Origin: Coprobacter secundus
GTDB lineage: Bacteria > Bacteroidota > Bacteroidia > Bacteroidales > Coprobacteraceae
Reading direction: 5' to 3'
NCBI GenBank assembly: GCA_000803105.1
Contig: JTDA01000001.1
Location: 186,001-250,000, forward strand
Length of the DNA stretch: 64,000 nt
The notes beneath the pieces are model-generated. The model was not told the DNA's origin. It did no database searches and worked only from the letters and a program-made list of their open reading frames with translations. Below, one piece after another: positions 9,322-18,783 of the stretch. The translations under genes were made by a program, and so were the position numbers. Each line of letters starts with the position of its first letter. The first letter of the stretch is position 1.

Positions 9322-10539
9322 ATGAGCGAAATTAAATTAAACACGATTGAAGAGGCTATTGAAGATTTTCGAGAAGGAAAATTTATTATAGTAGTAGATG
9401 ACGAAGATAGGGAAAATGAAGGAGATTTTATTGTTGCGGCAGAAAAAATCACACCCGAAAAGGTCAATTTCATGCTGACTCATGGTCGTGGTGTTCTTTG
9501 CGCTCCTATCACTGAAGAACGTTGTGCAGAATTAGAACTGGACATGCAAGTGACAGAAAACACATCAATCCACGAAACCCCCTTTACTATTACTGTCGAT
9601 AAACTCGGCGGTGGTTGTACGACAGGAGTATCTATGTTTGATAGAGCAGAAACTATCAAAGCACTAGCTAATCCTGAAACTAAACCATCAGATTTAGGCC
9701 GCCCAGGACATGTAAATCCCTTACGTGCCCGAAACCGCGGTGTTCTACGTCGCTCAGGACACACAGAAGCTGCCGTAGATATGGCACGCTTAGCCGGACT
9801 TTACCCTGCAGGGGCACTTATTGAGATCATTAATGAAGATGGTACCATGGCGCGTCTTCCTCAGCTGGTGGAAGTTTCTAAGCGTTTCGGCATCAAAATA
9901 ATTTCTATCAGAGATCTTATTGCCTATCGATTAAAAATAGAATCTATTGTAGAACGAGGAGTAGAAGTAGACATGCCTACTGAATACGGGCATTTCCGCC
10001 TTATTCCTTTTAAGCAAATATCAAACGGATTGGAACATATCGCTCTTATTAAAGGTAAATGGGATTTAGACGAACCAATACTTGTTCGTGTGCATTCTTC
10101 CTGTATGACAGGAGATATTTTCGGTTCGAAAAGATGTGAATGTGGCGAGCAACTCCATAAAGCGATGACCGAAATCGAAAAAGAAGGCAAAGGAGTTATC
10201 GTTTATATGAATCAGGAAGGACGAGGCATAGGCCTTATGAATAAAATAAAAGCCTACAAGCTACAGGAAGAAGGCTTGGATACTGTAGATGCAAATCTAC
10301 ATCTGGGATTTAAAGCAGACGAACGGGATTATGGTGTGGGAGCAAGTATTCTTAGAGATTTAGGTGTTCGAAAAATGAGATTAATGACCAACAATCCTAT
10401 AAAAAGAATCGGATTAGAAGGCTATGGTCTCGAAATCATTGAAAATATCCCCATCGAGATCACTCCCAATAAATATAATATGTTCTATATGAAAACAAAG
10501 AAAGAAAGAATGGGGCATACGTTGCACAATATCAAATGA
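9322..10539 (+). CDS. ribBA: Bifunctional DHBP synthase / GTP cyclohydrolase II
   Basis: A 405-residue riboflavin biosynthesis enzyme. Residues 1 to about 205 are 3,4-dihydroxy-2-butanone-4-phosphate synthase, with the acidic metal and substrate motif DDEDRENEGD (26-35) and GHTEAAVD near 146-153. Residues about 206-405 are GTP cyclohydrolase II, with the zinc cysteines C261, C272 and C274 and the motif NQEGRGIGL (297-305). The two halves make the two precursors of lumazine from ribulose 5-phosphate and GTP. There is no room for an FMN riboswitch in the 51-bp gap upstream. A strong terminator follows. Confidence 0.96.
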   Translation: MSEIKLNTIEEAIEDFREGKFIIVVDDEDRENEGDFIVAAEKITPEKVNFMLTHGRGVLCAPITEERCAELELDMQVTENTSIHETPFTITVDKLGGGCTTGVSMFDRAETIKALANPETKPSDLGRPGHVNPLRARNRGVLRRSGHTEAAVDMARLAGLYPAGALIEIINEDGTMARLPQLVEVSKRFGIKIISIRDLIAYRLKIESIVERGVEVDMPTEYGHFRLIPFKQISNGLEHIALIKGKWDLDEPILVRVHSSCMTGDIFGSKRCECGEQLHKAMTEIEKEGKGVIVYMNQEGRGIGLMNKIKAYKLQEEGLDTVDANLHLGFKADERDYGVGASILRDLGVRKMRLMTNNPIKRIGLEGYGLEIIENIPIEITPNKYNMFYMKTKKERMGHTLHNIK

Positions 10540-10599
10540 TTATTGAACATAGGGAACTCAATTCTAATCTAACTCAAAATAATAATCAAATAAATATTG

Positions 10600-10659
10600 A
10601 ATGAGGAAAAATCCCGGATTTTTTGTACTTATCACAAAAAGTCGGGATTTTTCCTCATT
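10600..10659. terminator. Strong hairpin terminator after ribBA
   Basis: A perfect 17-bp stem (10600-10616 with 10643-10659, AATGAGGAAAAATCCCG and its complement) continues inward through a TTTTGT/ACAAAA pairing to a short loop. It separates ribBA from the kdpD-like gene. The A/T-rich arm ends suit termination in both directions. Confidence 0.85.
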
Positions 10660-10765
10660 ATCATTACAATACAACATATTTAACGGCTTTTATTTTGAAA
10701 AATGAAAGAACTTTCTTTATTTTGTTTAAGATAAGTTTAGCCCTCTTATTAAATCTGACAGTCAT

Positions 10766-13390
10766 ATGTTAACAAATACAAGTCTGTACGCAGAGAAGGT
10801 TAGCCGAGAAATGCTTATTTCCGATTCCCAGAAAAAACATGGAGACCTGACTATCTTTTTCGGAACTTGCATGGGAGAAGGTAAAACCCAAGCTATGCTC
10901 GAAAAAGCATACCTGCACAGGCAAAAAGGCCTCGATGTAGTCTTAGGCAATTTTCATCCAGATTCATTGTCAAGAAGACATGCAGTTATGGAATGTATCC
11001 TTCCCAATCAATCTGGAGAAATTGATATCGAAGCCATATTACAGCGTTCTCCGGGGCTGGTTATCATCGACGAGTTGGCTCATAACAATAGTTCAGGAAG
11101 TAGACATAAATTCAGATACCAGGACATCGAAGAGTTGCTCGATAACGGCATAAATGTATATACGACATTAAGTGTCATCCAGTTAGAGAGTAATTCATAC
11201 ATGATGAGTAATCGTATAGGAATCAAAGCGCCCTATATTGTTCCCGATATCTTTTTCGAACAAGCAGCACAAATCATTCCTATCGATTGTAAAATAGAAG
11301 AAATCATTCGCCGTTATAATTCAGGTGAAATTACAACATCATTCCTAACACCTGAGCAGGAAACCATATTTTTTTCATTAGACAATTTGACTTTATTAAA
11401 AAAAAGTTTCAAAAAACTAATATCGTTCCGTAAAAATGAATCCATCAGGCAGCGTATTGAAGCAAATAAACTCGAAGACATCAGTCGTGAAGGTTTACGT
11501 TTACTAGTACATATCGACGAAAAACCAAAAACTGAAAGAATAATACAAAGGGCAAAAGAGCTCTCGTATACCATGGGAGCTCCTCTTTTTGCCGTATACG
11601 TATATACTTCAGACAACTTATCTAATACAGAACAAGACCAACTGAATAAAAATATAAGGCTCGCATATCGTTTAGGAGCTTATGTAATCAGGATGACAGG
11701 AGACAATTGGATCTCAGAAATGTCTTCTGTCATAAAAAAAGAAAAAATTACACACCTCATATTAGAACGAGAACCATATAAGAAATGGTATCAGCTCAGG
11801 ACTCCATACCCTTTCGAAAAACTTATCAAAAAATGCGAAGATATAGATATCTACATTCTGTCTAAAGAATCTTCTATCAAAAGAAAAAGAAAAATCGACA
11901 CAGCCATAAAACGTCCTAATTTTACGGCTTCTTTAACAAACTATGTAACTTCCATACTGATAACAATAAGTTTTACAATCCTTTTATATCCACTCATATC
12001 TTGGGTACATCCTCAAGCTGTGATTTACCTTTGTATGATAATTTTGGCCATACAATCTCTATTTTTTACTACTGGCCCAATACTCACCTCGGCCGTCGTA
12101 GTTGCACTTATAATTGACTATTTTTTTACACCGCCTTTCGGAACATTTACTCTTTACAGAATAAATAATCTAGCAATGTTCGGGTTATTTCTCTCGATTC
12201 CTCTTATAAATTCCATATTTGCAAACCGTTTGAAACGGCAAGAACTAATGAGTAGAAAAAGAGAACAGGCAACCAATACCCTACTACACCTTTCAAAACA
12301 CATGGCTTTTGTATCGGGAATCGAAGAAGTTCTGAAAGTTGCAGATAAGGCTGTAAAAGAAAGCTTTGACTTGGATTGTACAATTATTTTGAAAGACCAA
12401 AATGATTCTTTAAACAAAGTTCCGACCTTTATCCAGCATCTTCCTATAAATGAAGAAGAGTATGAAGTTGCTAAATGGGTATTTTCAAATAGAAAATCGG
12501 CAGGACGGTCCACAGAAACATTTATGTCTGAAGAAAAAACATTTTATCCACTCAACAGTGTACGTATGCGCATGGGGGTAATTGCCGTTAAACTGAAACG
12601 GCCGTTCAGTCCTCACGAAGAACTCATTTGGCTTACATTAAAAAGGCAAATATCAAACGCACTTGAACGTGAATATTTAAACGAACTTGCTACTCAGACT
12701 CTACTTTTACAAGAATCGGATAAGTTATATAAGACTCTATTTAATTCCATTTCACACGAATTACGTATTCCGGTAGCAACCATACTCACAGCATCCGAGA
12801 CATTAAGTAGCATAGGAAACAATATGATTAAAGAAATTAATAACGAAATCTATACAGCCGGTAAACGCTTACACCGTTTAATAGAAGAACTCCTTTCGAT
12901 GTCAAGGGTAGATTCCGGAAGACTTTCCCCTCGCTGCGAATATTATGATATACAAGATCTCATTGGTCCAGTACTTCAACAAATGAAAATAGAATTATCC
13001 GACTATAAATTAAATATTGATATCGAAGAAGATACCCCTCTTATCAATATGGATTTGGTCCTAATGCAACAGATTCTCACAAACCTACTGTACAATATTA
13101 TCAATTACGTACCTAAACAATCACAAATAAATATAAAAACGCACTATGAAAATTCTTTATTCTCAATGGAAGTATCCGATAACGGCCCAGGATTTAATGA
13201 AGAAGACTTACCCCATATTTTCGATAAATTTTATAGGGGGGCACATGTCCCTACCGGAGGCTCAGGCCTCGGTTTGGCTATTGTAAAAGGATATGCCGAA
13301 GCGATGAAAGGCACAGCAACAGCTTGTAATACCCCGGGAGCATGTATTACGGTCACGATTCCAAGCGAGATTCTGATTATTAAAGAATAA
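10766..13390 (+). CDS. kdpD: KdpD-like osmosensitive sensor histidine kinase
   Basis: An 874-residue membrane sensor kinase. The N-terminal KdpD domain has the Walker A motif GTCMGEGKT (33-41) and IDELAHNNSSGSRH near 101-114. A universal-stress-like region covers about 245-370, four membrane helices lie at about 393-485, a GAF-like region at about 500-640, the H-box histidine is H664 in SISHELRIPV, and the ATPase domain has DNGPGFNEED and GGSGLGLAIVKG. KdpD senses potassium or envelope stress and phosphorylates KdpE, whose gene follows 11 bp later. No kdpFABC pump gene is in the window, so the target may differ from the classical one. Confidence 0.88.
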   Translation: MLTNTSLYAEKVSREMLISDSQKKHGDLTIFFGTCMGEGKTQAMLEKAYLHRQKGLDVVLGNFHPDSLSRRHAVMECILPNQSGEIDIEAILQRSPGLVIIDELAHNNSSGSRHKFRYQDIEELLDNGINVYTTLSVIQLESNSYMMSNRIGIKAPYIVPDIFFEQAAQIIPIDCKIEEIIRRYNSGEITTSFLTPEQETIFFSLDNLTLLKKSFKKLISFRKNESIRQRIEANKLEDISREGLRLLVHIDEKPKTERIIQRAKELSYTMGAPLFAVYVYTSDNLSNTEQDQLNKNIRLAYRLGAYVIRMTGDNWISEMSSVIKKEKITHLILEREPYKKWYQLRTPYPFEKLIKKCEDIDIYILSKESSIKRKRKIDTAIKRPNFTASLTNYVTSILITISFTILLYPLISWVHPQAVIYLCMIILAIQSLFFTTGPILTSAVVVALIIDYFFTPPFGTFTLYRINNLAMFGLFLSIPLINSIFANRLKRQELMSRKREQATNTLLHLSKHMAFVSGIEEVLKVADKAVKESFDLDCTIILKDQNDSLNKVPTFIQHLPINEEEYEVAKWVFSNRKSAGRSTETFMSEEKTFYPLNSVRMRMGVIAVKLKRPFSPHEELIWLTLKRQISNALEREYLNELATQTLLLQESDKLYKTLFNSISHELRIPVATILTASETLSSIGNNMIKEINNEIYTAGKRLHRLIEELLSMSRVDSGRLSPRCEYYDIQDLIGPVLQQMKIELSDYKLNIDIEEDTPLINMDLVLMQQILTNLLYNIINYVPKQSQINIKTHYENSLFSMEVSDNGPGFNEEDLPHIFDKFYRGAHVPTGGSGLGLAIVKGYAEAMKGTATACNTPGACITVTIPSEILIIKE

Positions 13391-13401
13391 AATTCAAAGT
13401 T

Positions 13402-14094
13402 ATGAATAACGACAAATCTATACTTATTATCGATGATGAAGTGCAGATAAGAAAGTTACTCACAATTACTTTAGAAATGCACAATTATAAAGTCATCGTT
13501 GCTTCAAATGCAAAAGAAGGATTAGCTGCAGCGGCAATGTTTGCTCCCTCTACTATCCTCCTCGATTTGGGACTGCCCGATACAGATGGGCAACAAGTAC
13601 TAAAGCAACTTCGAGAATGGTATACCAACCCTATTATTATTTTATCAGCTCGTACCCATGAAGAAGAAATCATCAAATCTCTGGATTTAGGAGCTAACGA
13701 CTATTTAACGAAACCGTTCCATAACGGAGAATTATTGGCCCGTATCAGGTCTGCCCAACGTTCCATCCAATCAAATCAAGAACAATCGTCAGTCCTGACT
13801 TTTGGCAATTTATCTATCGATTTGGCAAATCATTTAGCTAAAAAAAATGATGACATTCTAAAGTTGACTTCTACTGAATTTTCTATCCTTGCACTCATGG
13901 CACAGAATGCAGGTAAGGTACTTACACATCAATACATATTAAAAGAAGTATGGGGAGTTCCTTATCAAGACCAACCTCAGTATTTACGAGTTTTTATCGC
14001 CCAATTAAGAAAAAAAATAGAAGACGACCCGTCGTTTCCTTCTTTCATAGTCACAGAATCAGGAATAGGCTATCGCTTTTGCAGAGAAATATAA
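13402..14094 (+). CDS. kdpE: KdpE-like response regulator, OmpR/PhoB family
   Basis: A 230-residue regulator. The receiver domain has acidic residues at IIDDE (10-13), the phospho-acceptor D55 in LLDLGLPDTDG and the lysine in YLTKPFHNGELLAR. A C-terminal winged helix (about 130-228) has LTSTEFSILALMAQNAGKVLT and QYLRVFIAQLRKKIEDDP, typical of KdpE. It forms an operon with the kinase just upstream, its likely partner. The usual target kdpFABC is not nearby. The stop codon merges into a terminator hairpin. Confidence 0.88.
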   Translation: MNNDKSILIIDDEVQIRKLLTITLEMHNYKVIVASNAKEGLAAAAMFAPSTILLDLGLPDTDGQQVLKQLREWYTNPIIILSARTHEEEIIKSLDLGANDYLTKPFHNGELLARIRSAQRSIQSNQEQSSVLTFGNLSIDLANHLAKKNDDILKLTSTEFSILALMAQNAGKVLTHQYILKEVWGVPYQDQPQYLRVFIAQLRKKIEDDPSFPSFIVTESGIGYRFCREI

Positions 14095-14142
14095 AAACGG
14101 AATCGGAAGTTTTTATCATAAAAAACTCCCGATTCCGTTTTT
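14093..14142 (+). terminator. Intrinsic terminator of the kdpDE operon
   Basis: A perfect 14-bp stem (14093-14106, AAAAACGGAATCGG, with 14129-14142) plus an inner AGTTTTT/AAAAACT pairing ends in a T-run. It overlaps the last bases of the kdpE stop codon. Confidence 0.85.
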
Positions 14143-14220
14143 ACCACTTGGAAACCTTAAAAATTAACCTATCAACAAACTTTATACATCTGTTTGCCAA
14201 TCTTTTTTACTTCAAATTAT

Positions 14221-14733
14221 TCATGCATCATAGTGATAATCTCTCAACTTGGATTGTAATTGCTGACGAGAAGCATAAATACGGCTCTTTACAGTACCAA
14301 TCGGCAAATTCATCCGATCTGCAATCTCCTGATATTTATATCCTGATAAATACAAACTGAAAGGAATACGATATTCTTCAGCCAATGATTTGATTGCCCG
14401 ATTTATTTCTTTAACGGTGTAAGTAGAGTCCGGTGTCTCTTCTCCCGGATTCGATGCATACCGATTCATTATTGTTCCTTCCTCATTATCAAAAACTGTA
14501 TATTTATTTGAACTACTATGATAATCATTAATAAATATATTACGCATTATAGTAAATATCCATCCGCTAAAATTATCGTTATTAACAAATTTTTCTTGAT
14601 TATTGAGGACCTTCAACGATGTTGATTGCAACAAATCCTGAGCATCGTCACGATTCATTGTCAAACTATATGCAAAATTAAACAACCTTTTTTGCATCCC
14701 TACTAATTTTTCTGTTACGTTATTTACGTCCAT
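14221..14733 (-). CDS. ECF-type RNA polymerase sigma factor
   Basis: A 170-residue sigma-70 family protein with only regions 2 and 4. Region 2 has DAQDLLQSTSLKVLNN and FSGWIFTIMRNIFINDY (about 29-70). Region 4 has LAEEYRIPFSLYLSGYKYQEIADRMNLPIGTVKSRIYASRQQLQ, with the DNA-binding helix in GTVKSRI. ECF factors direct transcription of stress or transport genes. No anti-sigma gene lies beside it, unlike the FecI/FecR-type pairs of Bacteroidota, so it may be controlled at expression level or by a distant partner. It is a single-gene unit facing away from dgkA. Confidence 0.9.
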   Translation of the reverse strand: MDVNNVTEKLVGMQKRLFNFAYSLTMNRDDAQDLLQSTSLKVLNNQEKFVNNDNFSGWIFTIMRNIFINDYHSSSNKYTVFDNEEGTIMNRYASNPGEETPDSTYTVKEINRAIKSLAEEYRIPFSLYLSGYKYQEIADRMNLPIGTVKSRIYASRQQLQSKLRDYHYDA

Positions 14734-14788
14734 ATCTCAATACTTTTATTTAATTTCTCTTTATTGCCCTTTTATCTATCGGACATTG

Positions 14789-14796
14789 CAAATATA
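14789..14796 (-). promoter_or_regulatory. -7 element of the ECF sigma gene
   Basis: TATATTTG on the minus strand matches TAnnTTTG, 55 bases before the start codon. No clear -33 element is visible. Confidence 0.4.
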
Positions 14797-14930
14797 ATAG
14801 AGATGTTATAAGTAAAATATAAGTATTCTCGACAAGGGTATAAAGATTTTATAAAGATGTGTATTATGTACACTAATAAAATTATATTTCTAATCAATTA
14901 TTCATTTATACAGTCATCCATATTTTATTG

Positions 14931-14938
14931 TAAATTTG
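14931..14938 (+). promoter_or_regulatory. -7 element of the diacylglycerol kinase gene
   Basis: TAAATTTG matches TAnnTTTG and lies 16 bases before the start codon, which implies a very short leader. Confidence 0.45.
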
Positions 14939-14954
14939 TTACAAATAAAAGACT

Positions 14955-15326
14955 ATGAAGCAAGAACATTTTTCCTTAAAAAAAAGAGCACGGAGTTTCG
15001 GGTATGCCTTCAACGGCATTAAAATACTTTTCAGATATGAACACAACGCAAAAATACATAGTTGTGTCACCATTTTGGTAATCGCCGCAGGTATATGGTT
15101 CAATATCTCTATCAACGAATGGATAGCTATTGCTCTGACTTGCGGCATTGTTTTAGCAGCAGAAAGTTTCAATTCTGCAATCGAAGCCCTTTGCGATTTA
15201 GTCAGTCCTCAACAAAATCCCATTATAAAAAAGGTAAAAGATTTAGCTGCTGCGGCAGTATTATTTACAGCAATAGCTGCTCTTATAGTGGGATGTATTA
15301 TCTTCATCCCATATATTATATCATAA
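14955..15326 (+). CDS. dgkA: Diacylglycerol / undecaprenol kinase family protein
   Basis: A 123-residue inner-membrane protein with three hydrophobic helices (about 38-55, 58-75 and 98-122). The family signature AAESFNSAIEALCDLVSP (about 69-86) followed by IKKVKDLAAAAVL is clear. Family members phosphorylate diacylglycerol or, in Gram-positives, undecaprenol; the substrate here is unproven. It is transcribed alone and ends in a bidirectional hairpin shared with the convergent aminotransferase gene. Confidence 0.9.
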   Translation: MKQEHFSLKKRARSFGYAFNGIKILFRYEHNAKIHSCVTILVIAAGIWFNISINEWIAIALTCGIVLAAESFNSAIEALCDLVSPQQNPIIKKVKDLAAAAVLFTAIAALIVGCIIFIPYIIS

Positions 15327-15334
15327 ATAAAAAA

Positions 15335-15364
15335 GGTTCTGTAAATAAATAGATTTACAGAACC
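15335..15364. terminator. Bidirectional terminator between dgkA and the aminotransferase gene
   Basis: A perfect 12-bp stem (GGTTCTGTAAAT at 15335-15346 with 15353-15364) and a 6-nt loop lie between two convergent genes. An A-run precedes it, which becomes a U-run on the minus-strand transcript. Confidence 0.8.
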
Positions 15365-15388
15365 CCAACTAACCAATTTCTCTCTGGC

Positions 15389-16582
15389 TTATTTCAATTT
15401 TGCAACCGAGTCTTTTATACGGCGAAGCGCTTCTTTCAAATTTTCATCTGAAGTAGCGTAAGAAAAACGCAAACAATCCGGTGCTCCAAAAGCATCTCCC
15501 CCTACCGTAGCCACATGAGCATCCTCAAGCAAGTACATAGCTAAATCATCAGATGTTTTAATTACGTGTGTACCATCTGATTTGCCAAAGTAATAACTTA
15601 CTTCCGGAAACAAATAAAAAGCACCTTGAGGATTATTTACTTTAAACCCGGGAATTTCCTTTGTCAATTCAACAACAAGATTGCGACGACGCTCGAATGC
15701 CTTACGCATTTCTTCTACACAAGATTGATCGCCAGAAAATGCAGCTGTAGCAGCTTTTTGTGCTATAGAACAAGGCCCTGACGTATATTGGCTCTGTAAT
15801 TTATTACATGCCTTAGCAATCCAAAGAGGAGCAGCAATAAATCCTATTCGCCATCCGGTCATTGCATAACCTTTCGAAACACCATTTATAATCACCACCC
15901 TATCTCGTATTTCCTCAAATTGGGCAATACTTTGGTGCCCCCCAACATAATTGATATGTTCGTATATTTCATCGGCAAGTACCAAAACTTGAGGATATTT
16001 TACTAATACATCCGCCAATCCTTTCAGCTCGTCCTTAGAATAGACACTGCCTGTAGGATTAGATGGAGAACAGAGAATCAACAACTTTGTCTTAGGGGTT
16101 ATAGCGGCCTCAAGTTGTGCTGGAGTAATCTTGAAATCTTGCTCGATACCAGCAGAAACAATGACGTTCTTTCCCTCAGCCAACTTGACCATTTCTACAT
16201 AACTAACCCAATAGGGAGCCGGAACAATAACTTCATCTCCGGCATTAACTAAACTCAATACGGCATTACAAATTGACTGTTTAGCCCCCCCTGAGACAAC
16301 AATTTGTTCCGGAGCAAAATCAAGCTGATTTTCATTTTTTAATTTAGCACAGATTGCCTTTCTCAAATCCATATAACCTGGGACAGGAGAATAAAATGAA
16401 AAATTGTCATCTATTGCTTTCTTAGCCGCCTCCTTAATGTGGTCGGGAGTATTAAAATCGGGTTCTCCCACACTTAAATTAATAACATCAATACCTTGAG
16501 CCTTTAACTCATTACTTTTCTGAGACATAGCCAATGTCTGGGAAGGCGACAGACTTGCCAGACGTTCTGAAACTTGATTCAT
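15389..16582 (-). CDS. aspC: Class I/II aminotransferase, probable aspartate aminotransferase
   Basis: A 397-residue PLP enzyme. INLSVGEPDFNTP (34-46), YSPVPGYMDLRKAI (64-77), CSPSNPTGSVYS (171-182), the PLP lysine K237 in GVSKGYAMTGWRIGF and the carboxylate-binding arginine in CLRFSYA place it in the bacterial type I-gamma aspartate aminotransferase group. It would exchange amino groups between aspartate and 2-oxoglutarate. Some relatives also use prephenate or aromatic substrates. It is transcribed alone. Confidence 0.9.
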   Translation of the reverse strand: MNQVSERLASLSPSQTLAMSQKSNELKAQGIDVINLSVGEPDFNTPDHIKEAAKKAIDDNFSFYSPVPGYMDLRKAICAKLKNENQLDFAPEQIVVSGGAKQSICNAVLSLVNAGDEVIVPAPYWVSYVEMVKLAEGKNVIVSAGIEQDFKITPAQLEAAITPKTKLLILCSPSNPTGSVYSKDELKGLADVLVKYPQVLVLADEIYEHINYVGGHQSIAQFEEIRDRVVIINGVSKGYAMTGWRIGFIAAPLWIAKACNKLQSQYTSGPCSIAQKAATAAFSGDQSCVEEMRKAFERRRNLVVELTKEIPGFKVNNPQGAFYLFPEVSYYFGKSDGTHVIKTSDDLAMYLLEDAHVATVGGDAFGAPDCLRFSYATSDENLKEALRRIKDSVAKLK

Positions 16583-16620
16583 GGGTCTTGTATTGTTTTT
16601 AGTTGTTTGTTTTCGTTTTG

Positions 16621-16628
16621 CAAATATA
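16621..16628 (-). promoter_or_regulatory. -7 element of the aminotransferase gene
   Basis: TATATTTG on the minus strand matches TAnnTTTG, 38 bases before the start codon. A TTG lies 22 bp further upstream. Confidence 0.45.
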
Positions 16629-16740
16629 CAATAAAACTTCTAACGTCTTACAATACTAACTACAAAATATTCAATGCAAAAAGCAAAATTCTACATATTC
16701 AAATATTTTAGTGTCATTTTGAAACTATCAAAATAACTAT

Positions 16741-18708
16741 TTAGAACAAATCATAAGTCGTTTTTAAGACTTGAAACTCTGTACGACGATTAATCTGATT
16801 TGCAATTTCCTGCTGCTCTTCCGGCAATGCCAATATATACTCTTCTGTCAAGATATCTCCTTCTTTAAAGAAAGAATATTGTTTTGCAATTTTTTTCGTA
16901 ATTGTTTTGGGTCGGCTCTCTCCATATCCCTTCGGAGTCAGGCGGTCGGCTTTTATACCCCCTTTGATTAAATAATCGACTACAGACTGTGCCCGTCTTT
17001 CAGACAGACGGAGATTATACGAATCAGCCCCTTTCATATCGGTATGCGCAGCCAACTCAATTGTCACATTCGGATTGTCATTCAGCAACTTTATCAATTC
17101 ATCCAACGCCTTAGTAGATTCGGGACGTAAAGTTGCACGATCAAAATCATAAAAAATATTTTCAATCAATACAGGCTTAGTCAACGACGCCAATATAAAA
17201 TCTGCCCTATAGACCTCATTTTTCTCTTCATTACTAGTCGTTAGTTCGTATTTACTATTCAGAAAACCACGGCATCCGGCCATCATTACATATTCCGTCC
17301 CCAAATCAAGTTTGAACTTATAACTTCCATCTTTTCGTGAAATCGCCTTCTGATTGGTCCCATCCTTACCGACAATTCTAATAACTGCATCAGGAATAGG
17401 TTCCTCATCCCAATCAAATACTCCCCCCTCAATCCATACTTCTATTTGAGGTAATTCAAAACTGTAAATATGGTCATAACCTCGTGCATCATTCCGATTA
17501 GACGAAAAAAAGCCACTTTCTCCTTGCCCAAAAGTAATACCAAAATCATCTGACATAGAATTAATAGGAGCTTTCAAATTCTCTATCTTCCACACACCAT
17601 ATTCATTCTGAGAAGCTTTGAACAAGTCCAATCCTCCCATACCCGGATGTCCATCTGAGGCAAAATACAATACGCCATTATCTCGAATATACGGAAACAT
17701 CTCATCCCCCGGAGTATTAATCTGAGGGCCCATATTCTCCAACGTACCTTCTCCTTTTTCATTCAGTGCTATACGCCATATATCTTTTCCTCCTTGTCCT
17801 CCAGGCATATCAGATGTAAAATAAAGATAATTTCCATCCGGTGAAACTGCCGGATGTGCAAATACCGATATAGTATCTCCTGTTATTTCCAATTTCTGTG
17901 GAGTACCCCATTTAGCTCCCGAACGAGAAGAGGTATAAATCTCCACAGATGTGTCGGCATTCGGCTCACGTGGAGCTTTTGTCAAATACATAAGCGTACC
18001 ATCTGGACTGAAACTTATTATACCTTCATCCAATTCACTATTCAACTCACCTTCAATAATCTGAGGCTTTGTCCAAGCTCCTTTTTCATCTTTTTTCGAA
18101 AAGAAAATATCATTATTCTTAGTGCCAGTAATTTCACTCTTCCGAGTTCCGGTAGCTTTCTCTGTACTGGATGTAAAGTACAACTGGTCATAATCCTTTC
18201 CCAAAAACATCGGACAACAGTCACTACGCCTCGAATTGAACAAATCAGCTCGCTTTACGACATAACGTGTCGGATTTTTTTTCCAGTCAACAGCCATTTC
18301 ACATCCCCTGATTCCATTTTTAGCCAGCATATCTCCCGGCTTACGCTCAAGAAATAAATTATAATTCTTAATGGCATCTTTGTATTTTCCTTGCATTTGA
18401 AAACTCCGAGCCAAATAAAAATATGCCATACTATCCTTATAATGATATCGTATCGCATTTTGATATGCGCCTGTCGCTCTTGGAGCCGCATTCATCCTAC
18501 GATAGCATGTAGCCATTTTATATGCAATTTTTCCTCGCAAAGCTCTCTCCTTTCTCGGAGATGTTTTAGCATAAACCTTGCGATAAGTGGCTGCTGCATC
18601 AAAAAATTCTCCTCGTGCAAATTGGGCGTCGGCCGTACTGAGCTTAGCATTGCCACAAGATGACAACACTCCTAATAAAAATAACAGATATAAAAAACGT
18701 ACCTTCAT
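16741..18708 (-). CDS. porE: PorE-like OmpA-family lipoprotein (TPR, beta-propeller, OmpA)
   Basis: A 655-residue lipoprotein if started at MKVRFLYLLFLLGVLSSCGN. An in-frame ATG 14 codons upstream would break the lipobox signal, so 18708 is preferred. In order: TPR repeats (about 25-130), a WD40/PD40-type beta-propeller with repeated FSPDG and DLYFTS-like blades (about 160-420), a carboxypeptidase-regulatory-like fold (about 430-510), and a C-terminal OmpA peptidoglycan-binding domain (HTDMKGADSYNLRLSERRAQSVVDYL). This order and length match PorE of the type IX secretion system, which tethers that machine to peptidoglycan. Related OmpA proteins exist outside T9SS, so the role is likely but unproven. 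It sits 75 bp behind queA on the same strand. Confidence 0.72.
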   Translation of the reverse strand: MKVRFLYLLFLLGVLSSCGNAKLSTADAQFARGEFFDAAATYRKVYAKTSPRKERALRGKIAYKMATCYRRMNAAPRATGAYQNAIRYHYKDSMAYFYLARSFQMQGKYKDAIKNYNLFLERKPGDMLAKNGIRGCEMAVDWKKNPTRYVVKRADLFNSRRSDCCPMFLGKDYDQLYFTSSTEKATGTRKSEITGTKNNDIFFSKKDEKGAWTKPQIIEGELNSELDEGIISFSPDGTLMYLTKAPREPNADTSVEIYTSSRSGAKWGTPQKLEITGDTISVFAHPAVSPDGNYLYFTSDMPGGQGGKDIWRIALNEKGEGTLENMGPQINTPGDEMFPYIRDNGVLYFASDGHPGMGGLDLFKASQNEYGVWKIENLKAPINSMSDDFGITFGQGESGFFSSNRNDARGYDHIYSFELPQIEVWIEGGVFDWDEEPIPDAVIRIVGKDGTNQKAISRKDGSYKFKLDLGTEYVMMAGCRGFLNSKYELTTSNEEKNEVYRADFILASLTKPVLIENIFYDFDRATLRPESTKALDELIKLLNDNPNVTIELAAHTDMKGADSYNLRLSERRAQSVVDYLIKGGIKADRLTPKGYGESRPKTITKKIAKQYSFFKEGDILTEEYILALPEEQQEIANQINRRTEFQVLKTTYDLF

Positions 18709-18783
18709 CCAGGGAACAGCATTTCTTCTATTATATACGGTTTTTATCACCGATTATTGTTCAAATCAGACCTTTTAACGCTT

